A stretch of DNA of 64,000 nucleotides from Verrucomicrobia subdivision 3 bacterium UBA693. GTDB taxonomy: Bacteria; Verrucomicrobiota; Verrucomicrobiia; Limisphaerales; UBA8199. The stretch spans positions 1-64,000 of the forward strand of contig DBMR01000010.1 of assembly GCA_002298785.1 (NCBI GenBank). The letters are read 5' to 3'. This document shows, piece by piece, positions 35,030 through 43,641 of the stretch (position 1 is its first letter; every line of letters begins with the position of its first letter). A program made the position numbers and the translations under genes. The notes below the pieces were generated by a model, which did no database searches, was not told the origin of the DNA, and saw only the letters and a program-made list of their open reading frames with translations.

Positions 35030-37432
35030 TCAGATCTTTCTTAGGCGATAGAACCGATGGGCGTTGACGTTCGGGATGCTCACGGAATAAGTGCTTGCTC
35101 CGCTGGTAACGGTATTCGTGGCGGTGGTCCAGAGGGCGCCCGGTCCAAGATTGTCCGTATACTCCAGCACTGCGTCCGCCACGGTCTTTGGCCAGGTGAA
35201 GGTGACGGAGCCGGAGGACGGCGTGGCGGTCAGCTTGATCGGGCCGACAATGATGATGGTGCCGGAATTGGTGGCGGATTTGGAGGCGCCGCTCGTAACG
35301 GTGGCGATCACTTTCCAATTATAACTCCCGGGCAGGTCATACGCGTGGGTGGAATATTGGCCGGCGCCGTGGGCGGTGCCGTCGCCAAAGTCCCAATCGT
35401 AAGTCACGGTGGCGGTGAGATTGCTCGGAGTTGCGACAGCCCCGAAGGGCGCCGCCCAACCCGCCGGGTAACTGGGCGGCACCTGGGCGGTGGAGGTGAT
35501 GCCAAAGGTGCCTTGGGCGACGGCGACGGTTCCGGTGCCCAGGTTCGAGTCGGTAGCGCCGTTCCAGGCGGCGAAAGTGAACTGCTCAGTGCCGACAAAT
35601 CCCGTCGGAGGAAAATAAGTGGCGATGCGATTGGTCAGACCGACCGTGCCACGGGCGGGTTGCGAGATGATCCGCACTGCGAGAGTCTGCACCGGGTTGT
35701 TGGTGTCGGTCGCCGCAAGGGTCATGACCACGGGTGTGCCGCTGGTGGTGTTGGTCGAGAGGTTGGTGACCAGGGCCGGGCCGACGGGGTTGGCTGAGCC
35801 CGGGTTGCCACTGCCTTTATGGCACAGCCAGCAGCCGACCCGCGCCCCGCGAAAGAGCTTCTTCGGACCGTATTTGCTGCTGGTGATGGTCTCGGTCTTC
35901 TGGGCCAGCGAGAGGATGGTCCCGCGTTCATCAGTGCCGTGACACTTTTGGCATACGAGGTAGTCAGGCAGGCCGAGGTGGTTGTTAACCCAGTTGGGGC
36001 CGAACTCATGGCCGCCATGGGGCGCAACCCCGCTGTTCGGGATGGTGGTATGGCAGGCGTTGCAGTCGGACAGCATGCCTTCGTGGCTCTGGACCTGAAG
36101 GACCCGGAGGTTGTCATTCCGATCGGCCGGGAATTCCGCATGCGGCGAGCCGTGGCACGCGGAGCAGAAAAGTTTGCCGTGATTGGTGGAATAGCGGTAG
36201 AGAGAGTAGTTTCCAAAGGCGAGGTTGGTCACCGTGGCAAAAGTGGAATCGATGGCCTGGCGCACCACCCCGTTGGTGAAAGCATCCGTGTAGCGAATCT
36301 GGCCGTTGTTGCTGGTGGCGGTCCCGGTGTGGCAGCTCTGGCAATCCGGCAAATCGATCCAGCCGGTGCGATTGATGGCCGCTACATTCGTCATGCCCCC
36401 ATGGCAGCTCTGGCATTGGATGGCGCGTGCACCGGAGGGAGCTACTGCGTCGCCCATCACTCCCCGCAGCGCATGGGTACTGGCGCCGGGATGGCAGTGG
36501 TAGCAGGCGGAACGGTTGGGGCTGTTGCCCAGGGTGATCCCGGTGTCGGGATCAGTGACGGTGGCGTGCAACGAGTGAATAGACACGGTCAGCGGTGGGA
36601 TCGTGCCCCAGCCGCTCCCGGATTGGATGGTCGATTTATGGCAGCGAACGCAAAGGACCGGTTTGTTGTCGGCCACTACGGTCCGGTATAGGCCCGCGGG
36701 GTTATAGCCGTTGCTGGAGAGTATCCCAGGATAGGAGGCGGGGTTGCGCAGGTCATCATGGAGCCGCAAAATATTCAAGCGGTAGTCGTGTTCAGGGTTG
36801 GTGTTCCAGGCCCACCCGGCCGCGGGTTGGGCCGCCGCGTCGGTTCCCGAAGCGTGGCAGACCCGGCAGTTCACCTCGTCGGAGATCGCCAGCACGATGT
36901 CGTTGGTCGCCAGGGGGGTGGTGTTGGTGCGCAGGACCAGCCGCATCAGGGGGTAGGGATTTTGATTACGGGCGTCGTCGATGGGGGTAATGGGGATGGA
37001 ATCCGCGGTGAACCAGGCCTGACCCCGGCTGAAGACAAGCGCCTGGTTGGTCGCGTTGGGCATGGGGAAGCCGGTCAGGCCCACATCCACCGGGGGATTC
37101 GTGCCATAAAGGGGAAGCACATATTGCCAGAATTCCGTCTTGCCGGCGGAGGTGGAATTGATGGAGCCGTCCGGGTCGGCCACGGCCTGGTAGGTGACCG
37201 TAATCCCCGTGCTATTGGTCAGCAGCTTCCCCTGGTAGGTCACCTGGGCATGGATGGTATTGCCGGGCGGCCACAGGGAGAACACCGAATAATCGCGGTC
37301 CAGGCGGTCGATGCCGAATTCGTTCCAGCCGATCACCTGGTAATTCGCGGCGGCAGCCGAGGCGGCCAGGAACAGGGCGGGGAGGAGGAGGGCCAGGCCG
37401 CGCGCCGGCGGTCGGTGATTCTGTGTGCTCAT
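35030..37432 (-). CDS. Nine-heme c-type cytochrome with a PKD-like C-terminus
   Basis: An 800-residue exported multiheme cytochrome. The start at 37432 gives a signal peptide (ALLLPALFLAASAAAA). I count nine CXXCH sites: CRVCH, CVRCH, CYHCH, CQSCH twice, CSACH, CNACH, CQKCH and CWLCH, spread from about residue 190 to 520, with extra His residues suited as distal ligands. A beta domain precedes them, and an Ig/PKD-like module follows (VTYDWDFGDGTAHGAGQYSTHAYDLPG), ending in a YTDNLGPGALWTTAT-type domain. The layout recalls outer-surface multiheme cytochromes that pass electrons out of the cell, but membership of OmcA/MtrC is not shown. A pseudopilin and a membrane-protein gene lie upstream on the same strand. 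No maturation (ccm) genes are in the window. Confidence 0.88.
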   Translation of the reverse strand: MSTQNHRPPARGLALLLPALFLAASAAAANYQVIGWNEFGIDRLDRDYSVFSLWPPGNTIHAQVTYQGKLLTNSTGITVTYQAVADPDGSINSTSAGKTEFWQYVLPLYGTNPPVDVGLTGFPMPNATNQALVFSRGQAWFTADSIPITPIDDARNQNPYPLMRLVLRTNTTPLATNDIVLAISDEVNCRVCHASGTDAAAQPAAGWAWNTNPEHDYRLNILRLHDDLRNPASYPGILSSNGYNPAGLYRTVVADNKPVLCVRCHKSTIQSGSGWGTIPPLTVSIHSLHATVTDPDTGITLGNSPNRSACYHCHPGASTHALRGVMGDAVAPSGARAIQCQSCHGGMTNVAAINRTGWIDLPDCQSCHTGTATSNNGQIRYTDAFTNGVVRQAIDSTFATVTNLAFGNYSLYRYSTNHGKLFCSACHGSPHAEFPADRNDNLRVLQVQSHEGMLSDCNACHTTIPNSGVAPHGGHEFGPNWVNNHLGLPDYLVCQKCHGTDERGTILSLAQKTETITSSKYGPKKLFRGARVGCWLCHKGSGNPGSANPVGPALVTNLSTNTTSGTPVVMTLAATDTNNPVQTLAVRIISQPARGTVGLTNRIATYFPPTGFVGTEQFTFAAWNGATDSNLGTGTVAVAQGTFGITSTAQVPPSYPAGWAAPFGAVATPSNLTATVTYDWDFGDGTAHGAGQYSTHAYDLPGSYNWKVIATVTSGASKSATNSGTIIIVGPIKLTATPSSGSVTFTWPKTVADAVLEYTDNLGPGALWTTATNTVTSGASTYSVSIPNVNAHRFYRLRKI

Positions 37433-37525
37433 GATTATGATAAGGCTTGTTTGAGCGTTAAAATACCGGTTTGCGGCTAACAAGCAACAGAAATAATGGT
37501 ATGTATTAAAATAGCTTGATATTCT

Positions 37526-37551
37526 TATTTTGTTCTCAGCAGAACAAAATA
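37526..37551. promoter_or_regulatory. 11-bp perfect inverted repeat upstream of the cytochrome gene
   Basis: TATTTTGTTCT-CAGC-AGAACAAAATA pairs over 11 bases with a 4-base loop. It sits 94 bases before the cytochrome start inside an AT-rich island, in contrast to the very GC-rich stretch at 37556-37620. It could be an operator or an attenuating hairpin for the cytochrome gene, or the end signal of the pseudopilin transcript. Confidence 0.5.
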
Positions 37552-37631
37552 TGGCTAGTGCCGCCGGGCGGCGGCGCGGCGGGTGCCGGGGCCGGGTCGG
37601 CGCGTCCCGGTCGCGCCCTCGCCGTTCCGAT

Positions 37632-38234
37632 CTACCGGAACCGGGCTTTTTCCACCCGGCCGTCGAAGTACAAGGCGTTCTTGCCCATGAGGTTTCCCTT
37701 GGCGACGTGGAAGGGATTGGCGTCGCCGATGATGGGCGTTTCGTCGCGGCTCCCAAAAAGTTGCTCGACGATTACCCGGGCTTCGTTGGTATAGATAGCG
37801 GCCCATTGGGGAGCGGAATACGGAGCGCCGTTAAGCCAGAAGTTCCATTCGTAGCTGGTGGTCTCGACCGGGAACAGGGTGTTATCCGACGGGCATTTGA
37901 AGAGCTTGTTCGTCTTCTGATTGCTGAAAAGGGTGACGGTGATGGGAGGCAGGTTGGATTGCTGGCTCGGGAGATATCCGGCGCAGACCGGCAGGCGGTC
38001 GTTGTTGTCCTGGACGTACACGTTGAGGGCGATGCCGATTTGATGCAGGTTGCTCACGCAAGCGATCGATTGCGCGCTGGTTTTGGCCTTGGTGATCGCC
38101 GGGAGTAACATTCCAGCCAACAGGGCGATGATGGCGATGACGACCAGCAATTCAATCAAGGTGAAAGCGCGGCGGGAACGGGTCGTGGTCACTGGCAAGG
38201 CGCCGGAGGATGATGAAAGTCGGGGAGGTCTCAT
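37632..38234 (-). CDS. Type II secretion/pilin-like protein with prepilin cleavage motif
   Basis: A 200-residue pseudopilin. RRAFTLIELLVVIAIIALLA (about residues 21-40) is a textbook prepilin peptidase site with Glu at +5, followed by GMLLPAITKAKTSAQ. Verrucomicrobiota and Planctomycetota genomes carry many such DUF1559/H-x9-DG-like proteins, and the end KNALYFDGRVEKARF fits that group. The start at 38234 overlaps the stop of the upstream membrane-protein gene (ATGA), so the pair is translationally coupled. The cytochrome gene follows after 199 bases. The longer frame to 38429 is a shadow of the upstream gene. Confidence 0.9.
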   Translation of the reverse strand: MRPPRLSSSSGALPVTTTRSRRAFTLIELLVVIAIIALLAGMLLPAITKAKTSAQSIACVSNLHQIGIALNVYVQDNNDRLPVCAGYLPSQQSNLPPITVTLFSNQKTNKLFKCPSDNTLFPVETTSYEWNFWLNGAPYSAPQWAAIYTNEARVIVEQLFGSRDETPIIGDANPFHVAKGNLMGKNALYFDGRVEKARFR

Positions 38235-38767
38235 GGATTTTGCAGGCTGTGGATGGTCTGCAACAACTGCGAAATGACGACGGCGGTCTGGCCGCGGTAT
38301 TGCACGTCCTGCGAGTTGTATTGCGCGGTGGCCCGCCGCAGCATGGCGAGGCCTTCCGGGCTTTGAAACCGGGCCTTGAGCGCTTCGCGTTCCCGCGGGG
38401 TGAGCGAGTTGCGATAGTTTTCCACCCACTTTGACGCGGCTTGAATGGTCGCCGGACGTTGCGCCGCCGGACTATGCTGCACCATCAATTGCATGGCCTT
38501 GATGTGATCGACGTTGAAGTAGTCCAGGAACACCTTTTCGCGAACGGCCGGATCGGTCAGCGGCCCGTATCGCAGTTCCAGGTATTTGTGCAACCGCTCG
38601 TCCGGATCGGCAACCTGCCGCGCGGCGATGCCGGCGCGGAAATCCTTCGCGAATTCCGGCGGAATCCGGCGTCGGATCACGAGCAGCAGCGTGGCGCCTG
38701 CCAGCAGCAGGATGACGACCGTGATCCCGGCGGCGCGCCACCAGGACCGGCGTGGTTTATCATTCAT
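38231..38767 (-). CDS. Single-pass membrane protein of unknown function
   Basis: A 178-residue protein with a basic N-terminus (NDKPRRSWWR), one membrane helix (about 12-30, GITVVILLLAGATLLLVIRRR) and a helical, soluble C-terminal part, probably periplasmic. LTPREREALKARFQSPEGLAML and LQTIHSLQNP are the most distinctive segments. I do not recognise a family. Its stop overlaps the pseudopilin start, suggesting a role with the pseudopilin, for instance as an assembly or anchor factor. ATG 38767 is preferred over 38827 because the membrane helix then lies at the usual distance from the start. Confidence 0.7.
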   Translation of the reverse strand: MNDKPRRSWWRAAGITVVILLLAGATLLLVIRRRIPPEFAKDFRAGIAARQVADPDERLHKYLELRYGPLTDPAVREKVFLDYFNVDHIKAMQLMVQHSPAAQRPATIQAASKWVENYRNSLTPREREALKARFQSPEGLAMLRRATAQYNSQDVQYRGQTAVVISQLLQTIHSLQNP

Positions 38768-38943
38768 AAATTCCGCCTGCGGAGGGCTGCCCGCTGTCGA
38801 ACCAAACGCGAGCTGGGAGCCTTGCACATACCCGCAGTTTAACTGGAAACGCCGCGAAGGTCATGCACCAAAAGTAATTTAAGACAAGAGGTCGGTCACC
38901 GGCTCTCGACAGCCCGGGCCTTACCCGCCACACTGCGGCTCAC

Positions 38944-41346
38944 ATGATGACGCGCGCGATGGTGATGCAAACCCACCCACAACCCAACTTCGGCTGGAGA
39001 TTTTGCGGATGGCAGGCCCTGGTTTTGGGGATGGCGAGCGCTCTTGTCGTCGGTACCGCCGGAGCAGCCTCGCTGGTGGACGCGGTGAATCCGATGGTGG
39101 GCGCCAGCACGAGCGTTGAATACGGCGAGGGCAAGACCTTCCCCGGGGCGGCGACTCCCTTTGGCCTGGTGCAGCTCAGCCCGGACACCATCACCGGCGG
39201 CGACAATGGCCCGGGATATTCGCACGAACACACGAGCATTGAAGGGTTCAGTTTCACCCACATGAGCGGCATTGGCTGGTATGGGGACCTGGGAAACTTC
39301 CTGGTTATGCCGACCACCGGACCTTTAAAGACCGAGCGCGGGGTCCAGAGTGCGCAGGACGGTTACCGTTCGAAATTTCGGCATGAAACAGAAATCGCCC
39401 AGGCCGGCTACTACGCGGTGACGCTCGACGATTACCAGGTGCGGGCGGAGGCTACAGTTGCAGCCCACGCCGGGATGTTGCGGTTTACTTTTCCGCAAAG
39501 CGACGCCGCGCGGGTGCAGATCGACCTGGCCCGGCGCATCGGCGGCACCTCGACACGCCAGTTTGTAAAAGTCGTCGACGACCGGACGATTCAAGGCTGG
39601 ATGAAATGCCCACCGGCGGGCGGGGGCTGGGGCAACGGCGACGGCAAAGCCGATTACACGATTTATTTCTACGCGCAATTCAGCAAACCAATTGGCAAAT
39701 GCGGCGTGTGGTCGGCGGAGATTCCCGCCGGTTGGTCGCGCAAACGCGAGGACATCGAGAGCGCACAGTATCGCAAGGTGGTGGCCGCGGCGCGCGTGCT
39801 GGAAGGCTGCCGGGAACAGGAAGGCGACCATCTCGGGTTCTATTCCGAATTCAGCACCACGAACGGCGAGCCGGTGCTGGTCAAGGCCGGGATCTCTTTT
39901 GCCAGCCTGGCCGGCGCCAAGGAGAATCTCGAACACGATATCCCCGGCTGGGATTTTGAGGGGGTGCGCGGCGCGGCGCGCGCGCAGTGGGAGCGGGCGT
40001 TTGCCGGGGTGGCGGTGAAGGGCGGCAGCGAGGTCCAGCGCGAGGCTTTCGCGACGGCGTTGTATCATGCCATGCTCGATCCGCGGGCGTACTCGGATGT
40101 CAACGGCCATTACACCGGCGCGGACGGCAAGCTGCACCAGGCCGCCGGGTTCACTTACCGCACGGTTTTCAGCGGGTGGGACGTCTTCCGCAGCCAATAC
40201 CCGTTGCTCAGCCTGATTCGACCCGACGTGGTCAACGACACCGTCAATTCGCTGATGCAACAGGCGGAGTTGAGCGGCAACGGCTACCTGGCCCGCTGGG
40301 AGATCGTGGCCGCCGAATCCGGCTGCATGATCGGCGACCCGGCGGTGTCGGTTTTCGCCGAGGCGTATCTAAAGGGGATCCGCGGGTACGACGTGGCCAA
40401 GGCTTACGAACTGTGCCGGGCGAGCGTTGACCTGGCCAAAGACAACGGCAACCATCGCCCGCAGTACCAGCAACTGGGCTTCGTCCCGGACAGTCTTTCC
40501 TGCACGCTGGAGAACGCCTACTTCGATTACTGCGCCGGGCGCCTGGCCGAGGCGCTGGGCAAAGCCAACGACGCCCGCCGCCTGCTGCAGCGGTCGCTTA
40601 ACTACCGCAATATCTACGATAAATCCGTCGGCAACATGCGCGCGAAACGGGCCGACGGCTCGTGGACGAAATGGGAGGGCGCCACCCGGCACGGCCAGGG
40701 CTGCGTGGAAAGCAACCCGTATCAGCAAGGCTGGTTCGTCCCGCAGGATGTGGCGGGCTTGATGGAGTTGATGGGCAAAGACTATTTCGTGTCTTACCTC
40801 ACCGAGTTCTTCGAGAAGACGCCGCTGACGTTCAAATGGAATGACTATTACAACCACGCGAACGAACCGGTGCATCACGCCGCCTATTTGTTCACCTACG
40901 CGGGCCAGCCGTGGCTGTCGCAAAAATGGGCGCGCATCATCATGGACCACGCCTACGGCGCCGGGGTGAAAGGCCTATGCGGCAATGAAGACGTGGGGCA
41001 GATGTCCGCCTGGTACATCCTGAGCGCGCTCGGCATTCATCCAGTGTCCCCGGTGGATGGCCTGTACGTCATCGGCAGCCCGTTGTTTGATGAGGCCACG
41101 ATCGAACTGGACCGCCATTATTACCCAGGGCGTGAGTTCACGGTCCGAAACCGCCGTCCATCGCCCCAGGATCCTTACGTGCAGTCGGCGACGCTTAACG
41201 GCAAGCCGCTGACGCGGGCCTGGCTGCGCCACGCGGAAATCGCTGCGGGCGGGACGCTCGAACTGGTCATGGGCCCGCAGCCGAATAAATCCTGGGGATC
41301 CGCTCCCAGCGAGTTGCCGCCCCGCAACTTCCCGGCCGCTCCGTAG
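38944..41346 (+). CDS. Exported alpha-1,2-mannosidase (GH92)
   Basis: An 800-residue calcium-dependent exo-alpha-mannosidase of family GH92. A signal peptide covers about residues 20-42 (ALVLGMASALVVGTAGAASL). GH92 blocks are strong: GEGKTFPGAATPFGLVQLSPDT (split by family position), EHTSIEGFSFTHMSG, FSGWDVFRSQYPLL, and CGNEDVGQMSAWYILSALG near residue 680. The length is normal. It stands alone on the plus strand, and likely targets are alpha-mannan or N-glycan-like material. Two ATGs open the frame; the first is used. Confidence 0.95.
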   Translation: MMTRAMVMQTHPQPNFGWRFCGWQALVLGMASALVVGTAGAASLVDAVNPMVGASTSVEYGEGKTFPGAATPFGLVQLSPDTITGGDNGPGYSHEHTSIEGFSFTHMSGIGWYGDLGNFLVMPTTGPLKTERGVQSAQDGYRSKFRHETEIAQAGYYAVTLDDYQVRAEATVAAHAGMLRFTFPQSDAARVQIDLARRIGGTSTRQFVKVVDDRTIQGWMKCPPAGGGWGNGDGKADYTIYFYAQFSKPIGKCGVWSAEIPAGWSRKREDIESAQYRKVVAAARVLEGCREQEGDHLGFYSEFSTTNGEPVLVKAGISFASLAGAKENLEHDIPGWDFEGVRGAARAQWERAFAGVAVKGGSEVQREAFATALYHAMLDPRAYSDVNGHYTGADGKLHQAAGFTYRTVFSGWDVFRSQYPLLSLIRPDVVNDTVNSLMQQAELSGNGYLARWEIVAAESGCMIGDPAVSVFAEAYLKGIRGYDVAKAYELCRASVDLAKDNGNHRPQYQQLGFVPDSLSCTLENAYFDYCAGRLAEALGKANDARRLLQRSLNYRNIYDKSVGNMRAKRADGSWTKWEGATRHGQGCVESNPYQQGWFVPQDVAGLMELMGKDYFVSYLTEFFEKTPLTFKWNDYYNHANEPVHHAAYLFTYAGQPWLSQKWARIIMDHAYGAGVKGLCGNEDVGQMSAWYILSALGIHPVSPVDGLYVIGSPLFDEATIELDRHYYPGREFTVRNRRPSPQDPYVQSATLNGKPLTRAWLRHAEIAAGGTLELVMGPQPNKSWGSAPSELPPRNFPAAP

Positions 41347-41353
41347 TGGTATT

Positions 41354-41390
41354 GGGCCTCTCAGGCCCGTGCCGTAGAGCTTCCACGGGC
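41354..41390 (+). terminator. Two overlapping, mutually exclusive hairpins after the GH92 gene
   Basis: GGGCCT-CTC-AGGCCC (41354-41368) and GCCCGTG...CACGGGC (41365-41371 with 41384-41390) share bases 41365-41368, so only one can form at a time. They start eight bases after the GH92 stop and are followed by TTTCCTGG. A terminator or a small repeated intergenic element is likely. The rest of 41391-41790 has no gene I can support. Confidence 0.4.
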
Positions 41391-41810
41391 TTTCCTGGCC
41401 CCTGGGGGATAACTCTGGGCACTGTATCCGGGAACGAAGCAGGGCCAGATACACCTTGATCTTGCAGTTTACCTCGTTCCGGTTCTCGATGGCGCCCGTC
41501 AACTTTTCACCCGCCATTTTGAGCTTTAGGGTGCGTTCCGGATTTTTGGCTTTGGTCTCGGAGTTGATGGTGGCGAGTTTCCAGGATAAATTCCCTGGTA
41601 CGGAGCTAGCCGACTCGTTATTCTCGAAATCGAGTATGGGGCGATCTCTCGATGGAGGAGCTGATATCCATGGGTCCCGTCATTTCGCCGGACAACGCCC
41701 AGGACCACCCGCCGGATTACCTCTCTGTGCCCGAGGCTCTCCGGATTAAACCTGTGGCCGGTTTCGAGGTGTAGAACGCGCACTTGGCACGCTGGCCAGC
41801 ATCAATGACC

Positions 41811-41994
41811 CTCGCACTGTGAAAATCGTTTATAGCCAATCCTAGCGAGATTTGTGGCCTGTGTAGGGACAGGCGACTTGTGAGCAACTACCCTTGGTTT
41901 ACCGTCACGAGGGGCATATAGTGTGGTCGAATCAATGTAGGATATGAAGTCAGGCCCCTTGAGGCAAAACGTGAAGTTGTTCGACCTATCGTTG
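41811..41994 (+). repeat. Direct repeat copy A (184 bp)
   Basis: Aligns without gaps to 43458-43641 with 13 mismatches by hand count (about 93% identity). Similarity trails off for roughly 20 further bases on the left, with a one-base gap. The copy holds a promoter-like pair and the first 17 codons of the gene at 43591, then diverges abruptly after base 41994. Confidence 0.93.
41894..41922 (+). promoter_or_regulatory. Promoter-like pair in repeat copy A
   Basis: TTGGTT (41894-41899) and TATAGT (41917-41922) are 17 bases apart, a good sigma-70 arrangement. It would start transcription about 15 bases before the truncated leader peptide and could drive the GT-C gene downstream. Confidence 0.5.
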
Positions 41995-42015
41995 CTGGCT
42001 GCTGTGACTACTTGA
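41944..42015 (+). pseudogene. Truncated duplicate of the start of the gene at 43591
   Basis: The frame MKSGPLRQNVKLFDLSL matches the first 17 residues of the downstream hypothetical protein (Gln instead of Lys at position 2 there), then runs six unrelated codons (LAAVTT) into a stop at 42013-42015. It is what remains of the duplicated 5' end in repeat copy A. Confidence 0.8.
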
Positions 42016-42068
42016 CATTATCATTGCCTGATACCTTGTCCTTTCGTAGGGGTCCAGGCAGCAGAAGC

Positions 42069-43427
42069 ATGACGCGCTCACGTTTGATGGCTTGGAGTGT
42101 AGCCGTTGCGGCTACGCTCGTTTTCGTCGTTCTCTTTCCGTACCGCCTCACCGAAGGGGACTCCTGCGTTTACGCCGCGTTGGCGCACGACATGGTCGGT
42201 GGAGGCTGGCGGGCATGGTTCGCGCCGGTGTGGCACTTCCACGGCGTTTTCGTACCATTCCGCGAGCATCCGCCCGGCGCCTTCTGGCTGTCGGCGCTCT
42301 GTGAGGCCGCAGGAGTCCACCCGGCGAACGCGGCGCTTGCGGCGAACGCACTTTGGACGTTCGCGGCAGTTGCGGGCGTTGTCGCCTTGGCCCGGCGCTT
42401 CATGTCGGCGACGACGGCCGACCTCGCGGGGCTGGCCTTCCTGCTCCACGCGGGCGTGATGCAGTCGGTTCAGCGCGCGACGCTGGAACTGCCCTTTGCC
42501 GCGTGCGCGGCATGGACGCTGGCCGGCGCAGTTCGGCTGCGCGACGCGCGGTTGTGGATCTGGGTGACGGGCATTGCGCTTGCCGGGTGCTTCCTGGTGC
42601 GCGGCGTCTTCGGGCTCGTCCCAGCGGCACTGCTCGCGGTCGTGTGGATCGAACCGTCACTACGGCCGCCCGTGTGGAGGCTTGTCGGTGCGGCATCGAT
42701 CGCGGTGGGGCCGCTGATCGCGTTCGACGCCCTCCACTTCACCGCGACCGGGACGGAGTTTTGGCCGGCGTACCTTCGTCGCCAGGTCTTCTCGTCGCTC
42801 ACGAAGGGCGGCACGGCGTCCTCCCTAGCCGGCGAATCCTGGAGGCATTACGTCGGCTACGCGTTGGTTTATACGCTGCCGTGGTCGCTCCTGCCCCTGG
42901 CGCGAGTCTGCAGCCGACCACGGCCGTTGCCTTCGCCCGCAGCCTGGCGTCTGGCGGTCGTTTGGGTTGTATTGACCGTGTTGGGCGCGTCGCTTTCAAG
43001 CCGTGTGGGGTCAAGGTACGTCTTCCAGATCTATATAGCGACGTCGCTCCTCGCCGCGCTCGCAGTGGCGCCAGACCTGCGTCCGGGGATCGCGCGCGCG
43101 GTTTCGGTCCTCCTGGTTCTTGCGCTGCCGACGCAGATCGCGTTGAAGTCCTTGGTCCTGCATCAGCAGGACGACGCGTGGATCACGGCGGGAATCCTCG
43201 AGTCTCACCGGGATGACCCGTCGCTCGCCGGGCGCACAGTGACTGGCTCCAGCGCGGGCGACTGGCCCAAGCTCGTGCGGTTCCATCTCGGCTTGGCCGT
43301 GTCGTCGGCACCTCAGCGCTTGGACCGCGGCCTCCACTGGGTGCCGGGAGCTGGCGCTGACTCCCCAGTCGGCCGCATCGTCCTGGTGACGCCACTCGGA
43401 GCGCTCATCGACTACGATGCTCGGTGA
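42069..43427 (+). CDS. GT-C (ArnT/PMT-type) integral membrane glycosyltransferase
   Basis: A 452-residue polytopic protein with about 10-12 helices, related to the lipid-linked-sugar transferases of the ArnT/PMT group. The first loop has the acidic motif EGDSCVYAALAHDM, and FREHPPGAFWLSAL resembles the HPP motif of this family. The substrate is unknown. Codon use is much richer in GCG, GTC and CTC than the gene at 43591, and the gene lies exactly between two direct repeats, so recent transfer is likely. The start at 42069 is chosen because MTRSRLMAWSVAVAATLVF gives a proper first helix; an alternative frame start at 42012 overlaps the truncated repeat peptide. Confidence 0.8.
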   Translation: MTRSRLMAWSVAVAATLVFVVLFPYRLTEGDSCVYAALAHDMVGGGWRAWFAPVWHFHGVFVPFREHPPGAFWLSALCEAAGVHPANAALAANALWTFAAVAGVVALARRFMSATTADLAGLAFLLHAGVMQSVQRATLELPFAACAAWTLAGAVRLRDARLWIWVTGIALAGCFLVRGVFGLVPAALLAVVWIEPSLRPPVWRLVGAASIAVGPLIAFDALHFTATGTEFWPAYLRRQVFSSLTKGGTASSLAGESWRHYVGYALVYTLPWSLLPLARVCSRPRPLPSPAAWRLAVVWVVLTVLGASLSSRVGSRYVFQIYIATSLLAALAVAPDLRPGIARAVSVLLVLALPTQIALKSLVLHQQDDAWITAGILESHRDDPSLAGRTVTGSSAGDWPKLVRFHLGLAVSSAPQRLDRGLHWVPGAGADSPVGRIVLVTPLGALIDYDAR

Positions 43428-43457
43428 CCAGCCGGGCGGGACGCCAGCGCGATGAAC

Positions 43458-43641
43458 CTTGCACAGTCAAAATCGTTTATAGCCAATCCTAGCGAGATTT
43501 GTGGTCTGTGCAGGGGCAGGTGACTTGTGAGCAACTACGCTTCGTTTACCGTGACGAGGGGCATATAGTGTGGTCAAATCAATATAGGATATGCAGTCAG
43601 GCCCCTTGAGGCAAAACGTGAAGTTGTTCGACCTATCGTTG
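43458..43641 (+). repeat. Direct repeat copy B (184 bp)
   Basis: Second copy of the repeat, 1647 bases downstream of copy A. It includes the promoter region and the start of the intact gene at 43591. In this copy the -35 box reads TTCGTT instead of TTGGTT. Confidence 0.93.
43541..43569 (+). promoter_or_regulatory. Promoter-like pair in repeat copy B
   Basis: TTCGTT (43541-43546), 17 bases, then TATAGT (43564-43569), 21 bases before the ATG at 43591. It is the equivalent of the pair in copy A with one change in the -35 box. Confidence 0.45.

Noticed and set aside
35819..36691. A 290-residue plus-strand frame within the cytochrome gene
   Set aside because: It is antisense to nine CXXCH motifs and has a repetitive Gly/Val composition, so the cytochrome is the real gene.
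41456..41783. Small frames on both strands between GH92 and the direct repeat
   Set aside because: They overlap each other and none has a recognisable product. A 40-codon frame at 41650-41772 looks protein-like at its end but cannot be supported.
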